NCBI RefSeq assembly: GCF_051014685.1
Contig: NW_027478397.1
Span: 744,001 to 808,000 of the forward strand
Direction of reading: 5' to 3'
DNA length: 64,000 nt
Origin: Ptiloglossa arizonensis
Lineage: Eukaryota > Arthropoda > Insecta > Hymenoptera > Colletidae
Positions 1 to 13,099 of this stretch are shown here, piece by piece (within the stretch, counting starts at the first letter, position 1; the number at the start of each line of letters is the position of its first letter). The position numbers and the translations under genes were made by a program. The notes under the pieces were generated by a model. That model was not told where the DNA came from and made no database searches. It saw only the letters and a program-made list of their open reading frames with translations.

Positions 1-2294
1 GAAACTCGCCCGATTACAACAGAGTGTGTACTTTTCCCCTAGGCCATTCCAGTTGTTGGTTTCGAGTATCAGATCAGCGAAAATTTTGATGGTTTCTCAA
101 ACATTCCTTAACTTAAAACTCCCATATCTCGCGAACGGACTGACGAACTCGAGAAATTCCTGTTGCATGTGAAAGTAGAAAGGCGCCCGATTTCAACGGT
201 ATGTGTATCTTTCCCCTAGGCCTTTGTAGTTATTGGTTTCGAGTATCAGACTTTCGAAAATTTTGATGGTTTCTCATGCATTCCTTAACTTCAAACTTCC
301 ATATCACGCGAACGGATTGACGAACTCGAGAACTTCCTGTTGCATCTGAAAGTAGAAACTCGACCGATTACAATGGTACGTGTACTTTTCCCGTAGGTCA
401 TTCCAGTTGTTGGTTTCGAGTATCAGACCAGCGAAAATTTTGATGATTTCACAACCATTCCTTAACTTCAAATTCCCATATCCTGCGAACGGATTGACGA
501 ACTCGAGAAATTCATGTTGCATGTGAAAGTAGAAAGTCGCCCGATTACAACGGTCTGTGTATTTTTCCCCTAGGCCTTTGAAGTTATTGGTTTCGAGTAT
601 CAGACCAGCGAAAATTTTGATGGTTTCTCATGCATTCCTTAACTTCAAACTTCCATATCTCGCGAACGCATTGACGAACTCGAGAATTTCCTATTGCATC
701 TGACAGCAGAAACTCGCCCGATTACAACGGTATGTGTATTTTTGCCCTAGGCCATAGTAGTTATTGAATGCGAGTATCAGACTTGCGAAAATTTTGATGA
801 TTTCTCAACCATTCCTTAACTTCATACTGCCATACCTCGCGAACGCATTGACGAACTCCAGAAGTTCCTAATGCATGTGAAAGTAGAATCTCGCCCGATT
901 ACAATGGTATATGTATTTTTACCCTAGGCATTTGTAGTTGTTGGTTTCGAGTACCAGACTTGCGAAAATTTTGATGGTTTCTCAACCATTCCTTAACTTC
1001 AAACTCCCATATCTCGCGCACGGATTGACGAACTCGAGAAATTCCTGTTGCATCTGAAAGTAAAAACTCGCCCGATTACAACGGCATGTGTATTTTTCCC
1101 CTAGGCCATTGTAGTTATTGGTTTCGAGTATCAGACCAGCGAAAATTTTGATGGTTTCTCAAGCATTCCTTAACTTCAAAGTTCCATATCTCGCGAACGT
1201 TTTGACGAACTCGAGAATTTCCTATTGCATCTGAATGCAGAAACTCGCCCGATTACAACGGTATGTGTATTTTTGCCCTAGGCCATAGTAGTTGTTGGTT
1301 TCGAGTATCAGACCAGCGAAAATTTTGATGGTTTCTCATGCATTCCTTAACTTCAAACTTCCATATCTCACGAACGGATTGACGAACTCGAGAATTTCCT
1401 ATTGCATCTGAAAGCAGAAACTCGCCCGATTACAAAGGTATGTGTATTTTTCCCCAAGGCCATAGTAGTTATTGGTTTCGAGTATCAGACCAGCGAAAAT
1501 TTTGATGGTTTCTCATGCATTCCTTAACTTCAAACTCCCATATCTCGCGAACGGATTGACGAACTCGAGAAATTCCTGTTGCATGTGAAAGTAGAAACTC
1601 GCCCGATTACAAAGGTGTGTGTACATTTCCCTTAGGCTAGTCCAGTTGTTGGTTTCGAGTATCAGACTTGCGAAAATTGTGATGGTTTCTCAACCATTCC
1701 TTAACTTCAAACTCCCATATCTCGCGAACGGATTGACGAACTCGAGAAATTCCTGTTGCATGTGAAAGTAGAAACTCGCCCGATTACAACGATATGTGTA
1801 TTTTTGCCCTAGGCCATAGTAGTTATTGAATGCGACTATCAGACTAGCGAAAATTTTGATGATTTCTCAACCATTCCTTAACTTCAAACTGCCATGCCTC
1901 GCGAACGCATTGACGAACTCCAGAAATTCCTATTGCATGTGAAAGTAGAATCTGGCCCGATTACAATGGTATGTGTATTTTTCCCCTAGGCCATTCCAGT
2001 TGTTGGTTTCGGGTATCAGACCAGCGAAAATTTTGATGGTTTCTCAAGCATTCCTTAACTTCAAACTTCCATATCTCGCGAACGGATTGACGAACTCGAG
2101 AATTTCCTATTGCATCTGAATGCAGAATCTCGCCCGATTACAACGGTATGTGTATTTTTGCCCTAGGCCATAGTAGTTGTTGGTTTCGAGTATCAGACCA
2201 GCGAAAGTTTTGATGGTTTCTCATGCATTCCTTAACTTCACACTTCCATATCTCGCGAACGGATTGACGAACTCGAGAAATTCCTGTTGCATCT

Positions 2295-5200
2295 GAAAGT
2301 AGAAACACGCCCGATTACAACGGTATGTGTATTTTTCACCTAGGCCATTGTAGTTATTGGATTCGAGTATCAGACTTGCGAAAATTTTGATGATTTCTCA
2401 ACCATTCCTTAACTTAAAACTCCCATATCTCGCGAACGGACTGACGAACTCGAGAAATTCCTGTTGCATGTGAAAGTAGAAAGTCGCCCGATTTCAACGG
2501 TGTGTGTATCTTTCCCCTAGGCCTTTGTAGTTATTGGTTTCGAGTATCAGACTTTCGAAAATTTTGATGGTTTCTCATGCATTCCTTAACTTCAAACTTC
2601 CATATCACGCGAACGGATTGACGAACTCGAGAAATTCCTGTTGCATCTGAAAGTAGAAACTCGACCGATTACAATGGTACGTGTACTTTTCCCGTAGGTC
2701 ATTCCAGTTATTGGTTTCGAGTATCAGACCAGCGAAAATTTTGATGGTTTCTCAACCATTCCTTAACTTCAAACTCCCATATCCCGCGAACGGATTGACG
2801 AAATCGAGAAATTCCTGTTGCATGTGAAAGTAGAAAGTCGCCCGATTACAACGGTATGTGTATTTTTCTCCTAGGCCTTTGTAGTTATTGGTTTCGAGTA
2901 TCAGACTTGCGTAAATTTTGATGGTTTCTCAACCATTCCTTATATTCACACTTCCATATCTCGCAAACGGATTGACGAACTCTAGAACTTCCTATTGCAT
3001 CTGAAAGCAGAAACTCTCCCGATTACAACGGTTTGTGTACTTTTCCCCTAGGCCAGTCCTGTTGTTGGTTTCGAGTATCAGACCAGTGAAAATATTGATG
3101 GTTTCTCAAGCATGCCTTAACTTCAAACTTCCATATCTCGCGAACGGATTGACGAACTCGAGAAATTCCTGTTGCATCTTAAAGTAGAATCTCCCCCGAT
3201 CAAATGGTATGGGTATTTTTCCCCTAGGTATTTGTAGTTATTGGTTTCGAGTATCAGACTTGCGAAAATTTTGATGGTTTCTCAACCATTCCTTAACTTC
3301 CAACTCCCACATCTCGCGAACGGATTGACGAACTCGAGAAATACCTGTTGCATCTGAAAGTAGAAACTCGCCCGATGACAAAGATATGTGTGTTTTCCCC
3401 CTAGGCGTTTGTAGTTGTTGGTTTCGAGTATCAGACTGGCGAAAATTTTGATGGTTTCTCAACCATTCCTTAACTTCAAACTCCCATATCTCGCGAACGG
3501 ATATACGAACTCGAGAAATTCCTGTTGCATCTGAAAGTAGAAACTCGCCCGATTACAACGGTATGTGTATTTTTGCCCTAGGCCATTGTAGTTATTGGAT
3601 TCGCGTATCGGACTTGCGAAAATTTTGATGATTTCTCAACCATTCCTTAACTTCAAATTCCCATATCCCGCGAACGGATTGACGAACTCGAGAAATTCAT
3701 GTTGCATGTGAAAGTAGAAAGTCGCCCGATTACAACGGTCTGTGTATTTTTCCCCTAGGCCTTTGAAGTTATTGGTTTCGAGTATCAGACTTGCGAAAAT
3801 TTTGATGGTTTCTCAACCATTCCTTATTTTCACACTTCCATATCTCGCGAACGGATTGACGAACTCGAGAATTTCCTGTTGCATCTGAAAGCAGAAACTC
3901 GCCCGATTACAACGGTGTGTGTACTTTTCCCCTAGGCCATTCCAGTTGTTGGTTTCGAGTATCAGATCAGCGAAAATTTTGATGGTTTCTCAAGCATTCC
4001 TTAACTTCAAACTTCCATACCTCGCGAACGCATTGACGAACTCCAGAAGTTCCTAATGCATGTGAAAGTAGAATCTCGCCCGATTACAATGGTATGTGTA
4101 TTTTTACCCTAGGCATTTGTAGTTGTTGGTTTCGAGTACCAGACTTGCGAAAATTTTGATGGTTTCTCAACCATTCCTTAACTTCAAACTCCCATATCTC
4201 GCGCAAGGATTGACGAAATCGAGAAATTCCTGTTGCATCTGAAAGTAAAAATTCGCCCGATTACAACGGCATGTGTACTTTTCCCCTAGGCCATTGTAGT
4301 TATTGGTTTCGAGTATCAGACTTGCAAAAATTTTGATGGTTTCTCAACCATTCCTTATTTTCACACTTCCATATCTCGCGAACGGATTGACGAACTCGAG
4401 AATTTCCTATTGCATCTGAATGCAGAAACTCGCCCGATTACAACGGTGTGTGTATTTTTCCCCTAGGCCATTCCAGTTGTTGGTTTCGAGTATCAGATCA
4501 GCGAAAATTTTGATGGTTTCTCAAACATTCCTTAACTTCAAACATCCATATCTCGCGAACGGATTGACGAACTCGAGAATTTCCTATTGCATCTGAATGC
4601 AGAAACTCGCCCGATGACAAAGATATGTGTGTTTTCCCCCTAGGCGTTTGTAGTTGTTGGTTTCGAGTATCAGACTTGCGAAAATTTTGATGGTTTCTCA
4701 ACCATTCCTTAACTTCAAACCTCCATATCTCGCGTACGGATTGACGAACTCGAGAAATTCCTGTTGCATCTGAAAGTAGAAACTCGCCCGATTACAACGG
4801 TATGTGTATTTTTGCCCCAGGCCATTGTAGTTATTGGATTCGCGAATCGGACTTGCGAAAATTTTGATGATTTCTCAACCATTCCTTAACTTCAAATTCC
4901 CATATCCCGCGAACGGATTGACGAACTCGAGAAATTCATGTTGCATGTGAAAGTAGAAAGTCGCCCGATTACAACGGTCTGTGTATTTTTCCCCTAGGCC
5001 TTTGAAGTTATTGGTTTCGAGTATCAGACTTGCAAAAATTTTGATGGTTTCTCAACCATTCCTTATTTTCACACTTCCATATCTCGCGAACGGATTGACG
5101 AACTCGAGAATTTCCTGTTGCATCTGAAAGCAGAAACTCGCCCGATTACAACGGTGTGTGTACTTTTCCCCTAGGCCATTCCAGTTGTTGGTTTCGAGTA

Positions 5201-8200
5201 TCAGATCAGCGAAAATTTTGATAGTTTCTCAAGCATTCCTTAACTTCAAATTCCCATATCCCGCGAACGGATTGACGAACTCGAGAAATTCATGTTGCAT
5301 GTGAAAGTAGAAAGTCGCCCGATTACAACGGTCTGTGTATTTTTCCCCTAGGCTTTGAAGTTATTGGTTTCGAGTATCAGACTTGCGAAAATTTTGATGG
5401 TTTCTCAACCATTCCTTATTTTCACACTTCCATATCTCATGAACGGATTGACGAACTCGAGAATTTCCTATTGCATCTGAATGCAGAAACTCGCCCGATT
5501 ACAACAGAGTGTGTACTTTTCCCCTAGGCCATTCCAGTTGTTGGTTTCGAGTATCAGATCAGCGAAAATTTTGATGGTTTCTCAAACATTCCTTATCTTC
5601 AAACTTCCATATCTCGCGAACGGATTGACGAACTCGAGAATTTCCTATTGCATCTGAATGCAGAAACTCGCCCGATTACAACGGTATGTGTATTTTTGCC
5701 CTAGGCCATAGTAGTTGTTGGTTTCGAGTATCAGACCAGCGAAAATTTTGATGGTTTCTCATGCATTCCTTAACTTCAAACTTCCACATCTCGTGAACGG
5801 ATTGACGAACTCGAGAAATTCATGTTGCATGTGAAAGTAGAAAGTCGCCCGATTACAACGGTCTGTGTATTTTTCCCCTAGGCCTTTGAAGTTATTGGTT
5901 TCGAGTATCAGACTTGCGAAAATTTTGATGGTTTCTCAACCATTCCTTATTTTCACACTTCCATATCTCGCGAACGGATTGACGAACTCGAGAATTTCCT
6001 GTTGCATCTGAAAGCAGAAACTCGCCCGATTACAACGGTGTGTGTACTTTTCCCCTAGGCCATTCCAGTTGTTGGTTTCGAGTATCAGATCAGCGAAAAT
6101 TTTGATGGTTTCTCAAGCATTCCTTAACTTCAAACTTCCATATCTCGCGGACGGATTGACAAACTCGAGAATTTCCTATTGCATCTGAATGCAGAAACTC
6201 GCCCGATTACAACGGTATGTTTATTTATGCCCTAGGCCATAGTAGTTGTTGGTTTCGAGTATCAGACCAGCGAAAATTTTGATGGTTTCTCATGCATTCC
6301 TTAACTTCAAACTTCCATATCTCGCGAACCCATTGACGAACTCGAGAATTTCCTATTGCATCTGACAGCAGAAACTCGCCCGATTACAACGGTATGTGTA
6401 TTTTTGCCCTAGGCCATAGTATTATAGTTATTGGATGCGAGTACCAGACTTGCGAAAATTTTGATGATTTCTCAACCATTCCTTAACTTCAAACTGCCAT
6501 ACCTCGCGAACGCATTGACGAACTCCAGAAGTTCCTAATGCATGTGAAAGTAGAATCTCGCCCGATTACAATGGTATGTGTATTTTTACCCTAGGCATTT
6601 GTAGTTGTTGGTTTCGAGTACCAGACTTGCGAAAATTTTGATGGTTTCTCAACCATTCCTTAACTTCAAACTCCCATATCTCGCGCACGGATTGTCGAAA
6701 TCGAGAAATTCCTGTTGCATCTGAAAGTAAAAACTCGCCCGATTACAACGGCATGTGTATTTTTCCCCTAGGCCATTGTAGTTATTGGTTTCGAGTATCA
6801 GACTTGCAAAAATTTTGATGGTTTCTCAACCATTCCTTATTTTCACACTTCCATATCTCGCGAACGGATTGACGAACTCGAGAATTTCCTATTGCATCTG
6901 AATGCAGAAACTCGCCCGATTACAACGGTGTGTGTATTTTTCCCCTAGGCCATTCCAGTTGTTGGTTTCGAGTATCAGATCAGCGAAAATTTTGATGGTT
7001 TCTCAAACATTCCTTAACTTCAAACTTCCATATCTCGCGAACGGATTGACGAACTCGAGAATTTCCTATTGCATCTGAATGCAGAAACTCGCCCGATGAC
7101 AAAGATATGTGTGTTTTCCCCCTAGGCGTTTGTAGTTGTTGGTTTCGAGTATCAGACTTGCGAAAATTTTGATGGTTTCTCAACCATTCCTTAACTTCAA
7201 ACCTCCATATCTCGCGTACGGATTGACGAACTCGAGAAATTCCTGTTGCATCTGAAAGTAGAAACTCGCCCGATTACAACGGTGTGTGTATTTTTGCCCC
7301 AGGCCATTGTAGTTATTGGATTCGCGTATCGGACTTGCGAAAATTTTGATGATTTCTCAACCATTCCTTAACTTCAAATTCCCATATCCCGCGAACGGAT
7401 TGACGAACTCGAGAAATTCATGTTGCATGTGAAAGTAGAAAGTCGCCCGATTACAACGGTCTGTGTATTTTTCCCCTAGGCCTTTGAAGTTATTGGTTTC
7501 GAGTATCAGACTTGCAAAAATTTTGATGGTTTCTCAACCATTCCTTATTTTCACACTTCCATATCTCGCGAACGGATTGACGAACTCGAGAATTTCGTGT
7601 TGCATCTGAAGGCAGAAACTCGCCCGATTACAACGGTGTGTGTACTTTTCCCCTAGGCCATTCCAGTTGTTGGTTTCGAGTATCAGATCAGCGAAAATTT
7701 TGATGGTTTCTCAAGCATTCCTTAACTTCAAACTTCCATATCTCGCGAACGGATTGACAAACTCGAGAATTTCCTATTGAATCTGAATGCAGAAACTCGC
7801 CCGATTACAACAGTATGTGTATTTTTGCCCTAGGCCATAGTAGTTGTTGGTTTCGAGTATCAGACCAGCGAAAATTTTGATGGTTTCTCATGCATTCCTT
7901 AACTTCAAACTTCCACATCTCGTGAACGGATTGACGAACTCGAGAATTTCCTGTTGCATCTGAAAGCAGAAACTCGCCCGATTACAACGGTATGTGTATT
8001 TTTCCCCTAGGCCCTTGTAGTTATTGGTTTCGAGTATCAGACTTGCGAAAATTTTGATGGTCTTTCAACCATTCCTTAACTTCCAACTCCCATATCTCGC
8101 GATCGGATTGCCGAACTCGAGAATTTCCTATTGCATCTGAAAGCAGAAACTCGCCCGATTACAACGGTATGTGTATTTTTGCCCTAGGCCATAGTAGTTA

Positions 8201-10188
8201 TTGGATTCGAGTATCAGACTTGCGAAAATTTTGATGGTCTTTCAACCATTCCTTAACTTCCAACTCCCATATCTCGCGATCGGATTGACGAACTCGAGAA
8301 TTTCCTATTGCATCTGAAAGCAGAAACTCGCCCGATTACAACGGTATGTATATTTTTGCCCTAGGCCATAGTAGTTATTGGTTTCGAGTATCAGACTTGC
8401 GAAAATTGTGATGGTTTCTCAACCATTCCTTAACTTCAAACTCCCATATCTCGCGAACGGATTGACGAACTCGACAATTTCCTATTGCATCTGAAAGCAG
8501 AAACTCGCCCGATTACAACGGTATGTGTATTTTTGCCCTAGGCCATAGTAGTTATTGGATTCGAGTATCAGACTTGCGAAAATTTTGATGATTTCTCAAC
8601 CATTCCTTAACTTCAAACTCCCATATCTCGCGAACGCATTGACGAACTGGAGAAATTCCTGTTGTATCTGAAAGTAGAAACTCGCCCGATTACAATGGTG
8701 TGTGTACTTTTCCCCTAGGCCATTCCAGTTATTGGTTTCGAGTATCAGACTTGCGAAAATTTTGATGGTTTCTCAACCATTCCTTAACTTCAAAGTCCCA
8801 TATCTCGCGAACGGATTGACGAACTCGAGAAATTCCTGTTGCATCTGAAAGTAGAAACTCACCCGATTACAACGGTATGTGTATTTTTCCCCTAGGCCCT
8901 TGTAGTTATTGGTTTCGAGTATCAGACTTGCGAAAATTTTGATGGTTTCTCAACCATTCCTTAACTTCAAAGTCCCATATCTCGCGAACGGATTGACGAA
9001 CTCGAGAAATTCCTGTTGCATCTGAAAGTAGAAACTCACCCGATTACAACGGTATGTGTATTTTTCCCCTAGGCCCTTGTAGTTATTGGTTTCGAGTATC
9101 AGACTTGCGAAAATTTTGATGGTTTCTCAACGATTCCTTAACTTCACACTTCCATATCTCGCGAACGGATTGACGAACTCGAGAATTTCCTATTGCATCT
9201 GAAAGTAGAAACTCGCCCGATTACAAAGATATGTGTTTTCCCCGTAGGCCTTTGTAGTTATTGGTTTCGAGTATCAGACTTGCGAAAATTTTGATGGTTT
9301 CTCATGCATTCCTTAACTTCAAACTTCCATATCTCGCGAACGGATTGACGAACTCGAGAATTTCCTACTGCATCTGAAAGCAGAAACTCGCCCGATTACA
9401 ACGGTTTGTGTATTTTTGCCCTAGGCCATAGTAGTTATTGGATTCGAGTATCAGACTTGCGAAAATTTTGATGATTTCTCAACCATTCCTTAACTTCAAA
9501 CTCCCATATGTCCCGAACGGATTGACGCACTCGAGAAATTCCTGTTGCATCTGAAAGCAGAAACTCGCCCGAATACAATGGTGTGTGTACTTTTCCCCTA
9601 GGCCATTCCAGTTATTGGTTTCGAGTATCAGACCAGCGAAAATTTTGATGGTTTCTCAACCATTCCTTAACTTCAAACTCCCATATCTCGCGAACGGATT
9701 GACGAACTCGAGAATTTCCTATTGCATCTGAAAGTAGAAACTCGCCCGATTACAAAGATATGTGTGTTTTCCCCGTGGGCCTTTGTAGTTATTGGTTTCG
9801 AGTATCAGACTTGCGAAAATTTTGATAGTTTCTCATGCATTCCTTAACTTCTAACTTCCATATCTCGCGAACGGATTGACGAACTCGAGAATTTCCTACT
9901 GCATCTGAAAGCAGAAGCTCGCCCGATTACAACGGTTTGTGTATTTTTGCCCTAGGCCATAGTAGTTATTGGATTCGAGTATCAGACTTGCGAAAATTTT
10001 GATGATTTCTCAACCATTCCTTAACTTCAAACTCCCATATGTCGCGAACGGATTGACGCACTCGAGAAATTCCTGTTGCATCTGAAAGCAGAAACTCGCC
10101 CGAATACAATGGTGTGTGTACTTTTCCCCTAGGCCATTCCAGTTATTGGTTTCGAGTATCAGACCAGCGAAAATTTTGATGGTTTCTC
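2295..10188 (+). repeat. Large segmental repeat, copy A, of the 177-bp array
   Basis: This stretch recurs further right as copy B (about 12,207-19,038) with the same succession of monomer variants. The copy spacing is 9,912 bp at the AGAAACACGC landmark (2,301 and 12,213), 9,558 bp between 3,003-4,018 and 12,561-13,576, 9,740 bp between 4,711-5,580 and 14,451-15,320, and 8,850 bp between 6,611-10,188 and 15,461-19,038. The spacings are whole monomer multiples (56, 54, 55 and 50), apart from a 5-bp remainder at 9,740. Monomers were therefore gained or lost after duplication. Diagnostic shared errors include the shortened GGCTTTGAAG at 5,351 and 15,091 and the GTATTATAGTTATTGG insertion near 6,420 and 13,857. 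Outer boundaries are approximate. Confidence 0.85.
6611..10188 (+). repeat. Near-identical 3.58-kb block (first copy), 50-monomer spacing
   Basis: This block matches 15,461-19,038 at a constant offset of exactly 8,850 bp (50 x 177). I saw only a handful of single-base differences, for example 6,695 against 15,545 (T/G), 7,617 against 16,467 (G/A) and 8,893 against 17,743 (G/T). Both copies share a 2-bp shortening in GATATGTGTTTTCCCC near 9,230 and 18,080. This makes it the youngest large duplication in the array. Confidence 0.92.
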
Positions 10189-11153
10189 ATGCATTCCTTA
10201 ACTTCACACTTCCATATCTCGCGAACGGATTGACGAACTCGAGAAATTCCTGTTGCATCTGAAAGTAGAAACACGCCCGATTACAACGGTATGTGTATTT
10301 TTCCCCTAGGCCATTGTAGTTATTGGATTCGAGTATCAGACTTGCGAAAATTTTGATGATTTCTCAACCATTCCTTAACTTAAAACTCCCATATCTCGCG
10401 AACGGACTGACGAACTCGAGAAATTCCTGTTGCATGTGAAAGTAGAAAGTCGCCCGATTTCAACGGTGTGTGTATCTTTCCCCTAGGCCTTTGTAGTTAT
10501 TGGTTTCGAGTATCAGACTTTCGAAAATTTTGATGGTTTCTCATGCATTCCTTAACTTCAAACTTCCATATCTCGCAAACGGATTGACGAACTCTAGAAC
10601 TTCCTATTGCATCTGAAAGCAGAAACTCTCCCGATTACAACGGTTTGTGTACTTTTCCCCTAGGCCAGTCCTGTTGTTGGTTTCGAAAATCAGACCAGTG
10701 AAAATATTGATGGTTTCTCAAGCATGCCTTAACTTCAAACTTCCATATCTCGCGAACGGATTGACGAACTCGAGAAATTCCTGTTGCATCTTAAAGTAGA
10801 ATCTCCCCCGATCAAATGGTATGGGTATTTTTCCCCTAGGTATTTGTAGTTATTGGTTTCGAGTATCAGACTTGCGAAAATTTTGATGGTTTCTCAACCA
10901 TTCCTTAACTTCCAACTCCCATATCTCGCGAACGGATTGACGAACTCGAGAAATACCTGTTGCATCTGAAAGTAGAAACTCGCCCGATGACAAAGATATG
11001 TGTGTTTTCCCCCTAGGCGTTTGTAGTTGTTGGTTTCGAGTATCAGACTGGCGAAAATTTTGATGGTTTCTCAAGCATTCCTTAACTTCAAACTCCCATA
11101 TCTCGCGAACGGATATACGAACTCGAGAAATTCCTGTTGCATCTGAAAGTAGA
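9327..11153 (+). repeat. 11-monomer tandem duplication, left copy
   Basis: This segment repeats at 11,273-13,099 with a constant offset of 1,946 bp, one base short of 11 monomers. Landmarks include TTTCCTACTGCATCTGAAAG (9,361 and 11,307) and the divergent monomer CTTAAAGTAGAATCTCCCCC near 10,790 and 12,736. The copies part at GAAACACGC (left) against GAAACTCGC (right). The segment 11,154-11,272 between them repeats the monomer that starts near 10,268. Confidence 0.9.
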
Positions 11154-11272
11154 AACACGCCCGATTACAACGGTATGTGTATTTTTCCCCTAGGCCATTG
11201 TAGTTATTGGATTCGAGTATCAGACTTGCGAAAATTTTGATGATTTCTCAACCATTCCTTAACTTAAAACTC

Positions 11273-13099
11273 CCATATCTCGCGAACGGATTGACGAACT
11301 CGAGAATTTCCTACTGCATCTGAAAGCAGAAACTCGCCCGATTACAACGGTTTGTGTATTTTTGCCCTAGGCCATAGTAGTTATTGGATTCGAGTATCAG
11401 ACTTGCGAAAATTTTGATGATTTCTCAACCATTCCTTAACTTCAAACTCCCATATGTCCCGAACGGATTGACGCACTCGAGAAATTCCTGTTGCATCTGA
11501 AAGCAGAAACTCGCCCGAATACAATGGTGTGTGTACTTTTCCCCTAGGCCATTCCAGTTATTGGTTTCGAGTATCAGACCAGCGAAAATTTTGATGGTTT
11601 CTCAACCATTCCTTAACTTCAAACTCCCATATCTCGCGAACGGATTGACGAACTCGAGAATTTCCTATTGCATCTGAAAGTAGAAACTCGCCCGATTACA
11701 AAGATATGTGTGTTTTCCCCGTGGGCCTTTGTAGTTATTGGTTTCGAGTATCAGACTTGCGAAAATTTTGATAGTTTCTCATGCATTCCTTAACTTCTAA
11801 CTTCCATATCTCGCGAACGGATTGACGAACTCGAGAATTTCCTACTGCATCTGAAAGCAGAAGCTCGCCCGATTACAACGGTTTGTGTATTTTTGCCCTA
11901 GGCCATAGTAGTTATTGGATTCGAGTATCAGACTTGCGAAAATTTTGATGATTTCTCAACCATTCCTTAACTTCAAACTCCCATATGTCGCGAACGGATT
12001 GACGCACTCGAGAAATTCCTGTTGCATCTGAAAGCAGAAACTCGCCCGAATACAATGGTGTGTGTACTTTTCCCCTAGGCCATTCCAGTTATTGGTTTCG
12101 AGTATCAGACCAGCGAAAATTTTGATGGTTTCTCATGCATTCCTTAACTTCACACTTCCATATCTCGCGAACGGATTGACGAACTCGAGAAATTCCTGTT
12201 GCATCTGAAAGTAGAAACACGCCCGATTACAACGGTATGTGTATTTTTCCCCTAGGCCATTGTAGTTATTGGATTCGAGTATCAGACTTGCGAAAATTTT
12301 GATGATTTCTCAACCATTCCTTAACTTAAAACTCCCATATCTCGCGAACGGACTGACGAACTCGAGAAATTCCTGTTGCATGTGAAAGTAGAAAGTCGCC
12401 CGATTTCAACGGTGTGTGTATCTTTCCCCTAGGCCTTTGTAGTTATTGGTTTCGAGTATCAGACTTTCGAAAATTTTGATGGTTTCTCATGCATTCCTTA
12501 ACTTCAAACTTCCATATCTCGCAAACGGATTGACGAACTGTAGAACTTCCTATTGCATCTGAAAGCAGAAACTCTCCCGATTACAACGGTTTGTGTACTT
12601 TTCCCCTAGGCCAGTCCTGTTGTTGGTTTCGAAAATCAGACCAGTGAAAATATTGATGGTTTCTCAAGCATGCCTTAACTTCAAACTTCCATATCTCGCG
12701 AACGGATTGACGAACTCGAGAAATTCCTGTTGCATCTTAAAGTAGAATCTCCCCCGATCAAATGGTATGGGTATTTTTCCCCTAGGTATTTGTAGTTATT
12801 GGTTTCGAGTATCAGACTTGCGAAAATTTTGATGGTTTCTCAACCATTCCTTAACTTCCAACTCCCATATCTCGCGAACGGATTGACGAACTCGAGAAAT
12901 ACCTGTTGCATCTGAAAGTAGAAACTCGCCCGATGACAAAGATATGTGTGTTTTCCCCCTAGGCGTTTGTAGTTGTTGGTTTCGAGTATCAGACTGGCGA
13001 AAATTTTGATGGTTTCTCAAGCATTCCTTAACTTCAAACTCCCATATCTCGCGAACGGATATACGAACTCGAGAAATTCCTGTTGCATCTGAAAGTAGA
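11273..13099 (+). repeat. 11-monomer tandem duplication, right copy
   Basis: Right copy of the 1,946-bp unit, nearly identical to 9,327-11,153; one difference is CTGTAGAAC at 12,539 against CTCTAGAAC at 10,593. It continues without a break into the copy-B block, so one stretch belongs to two overlapping duplication events. Confidence 0.9.
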
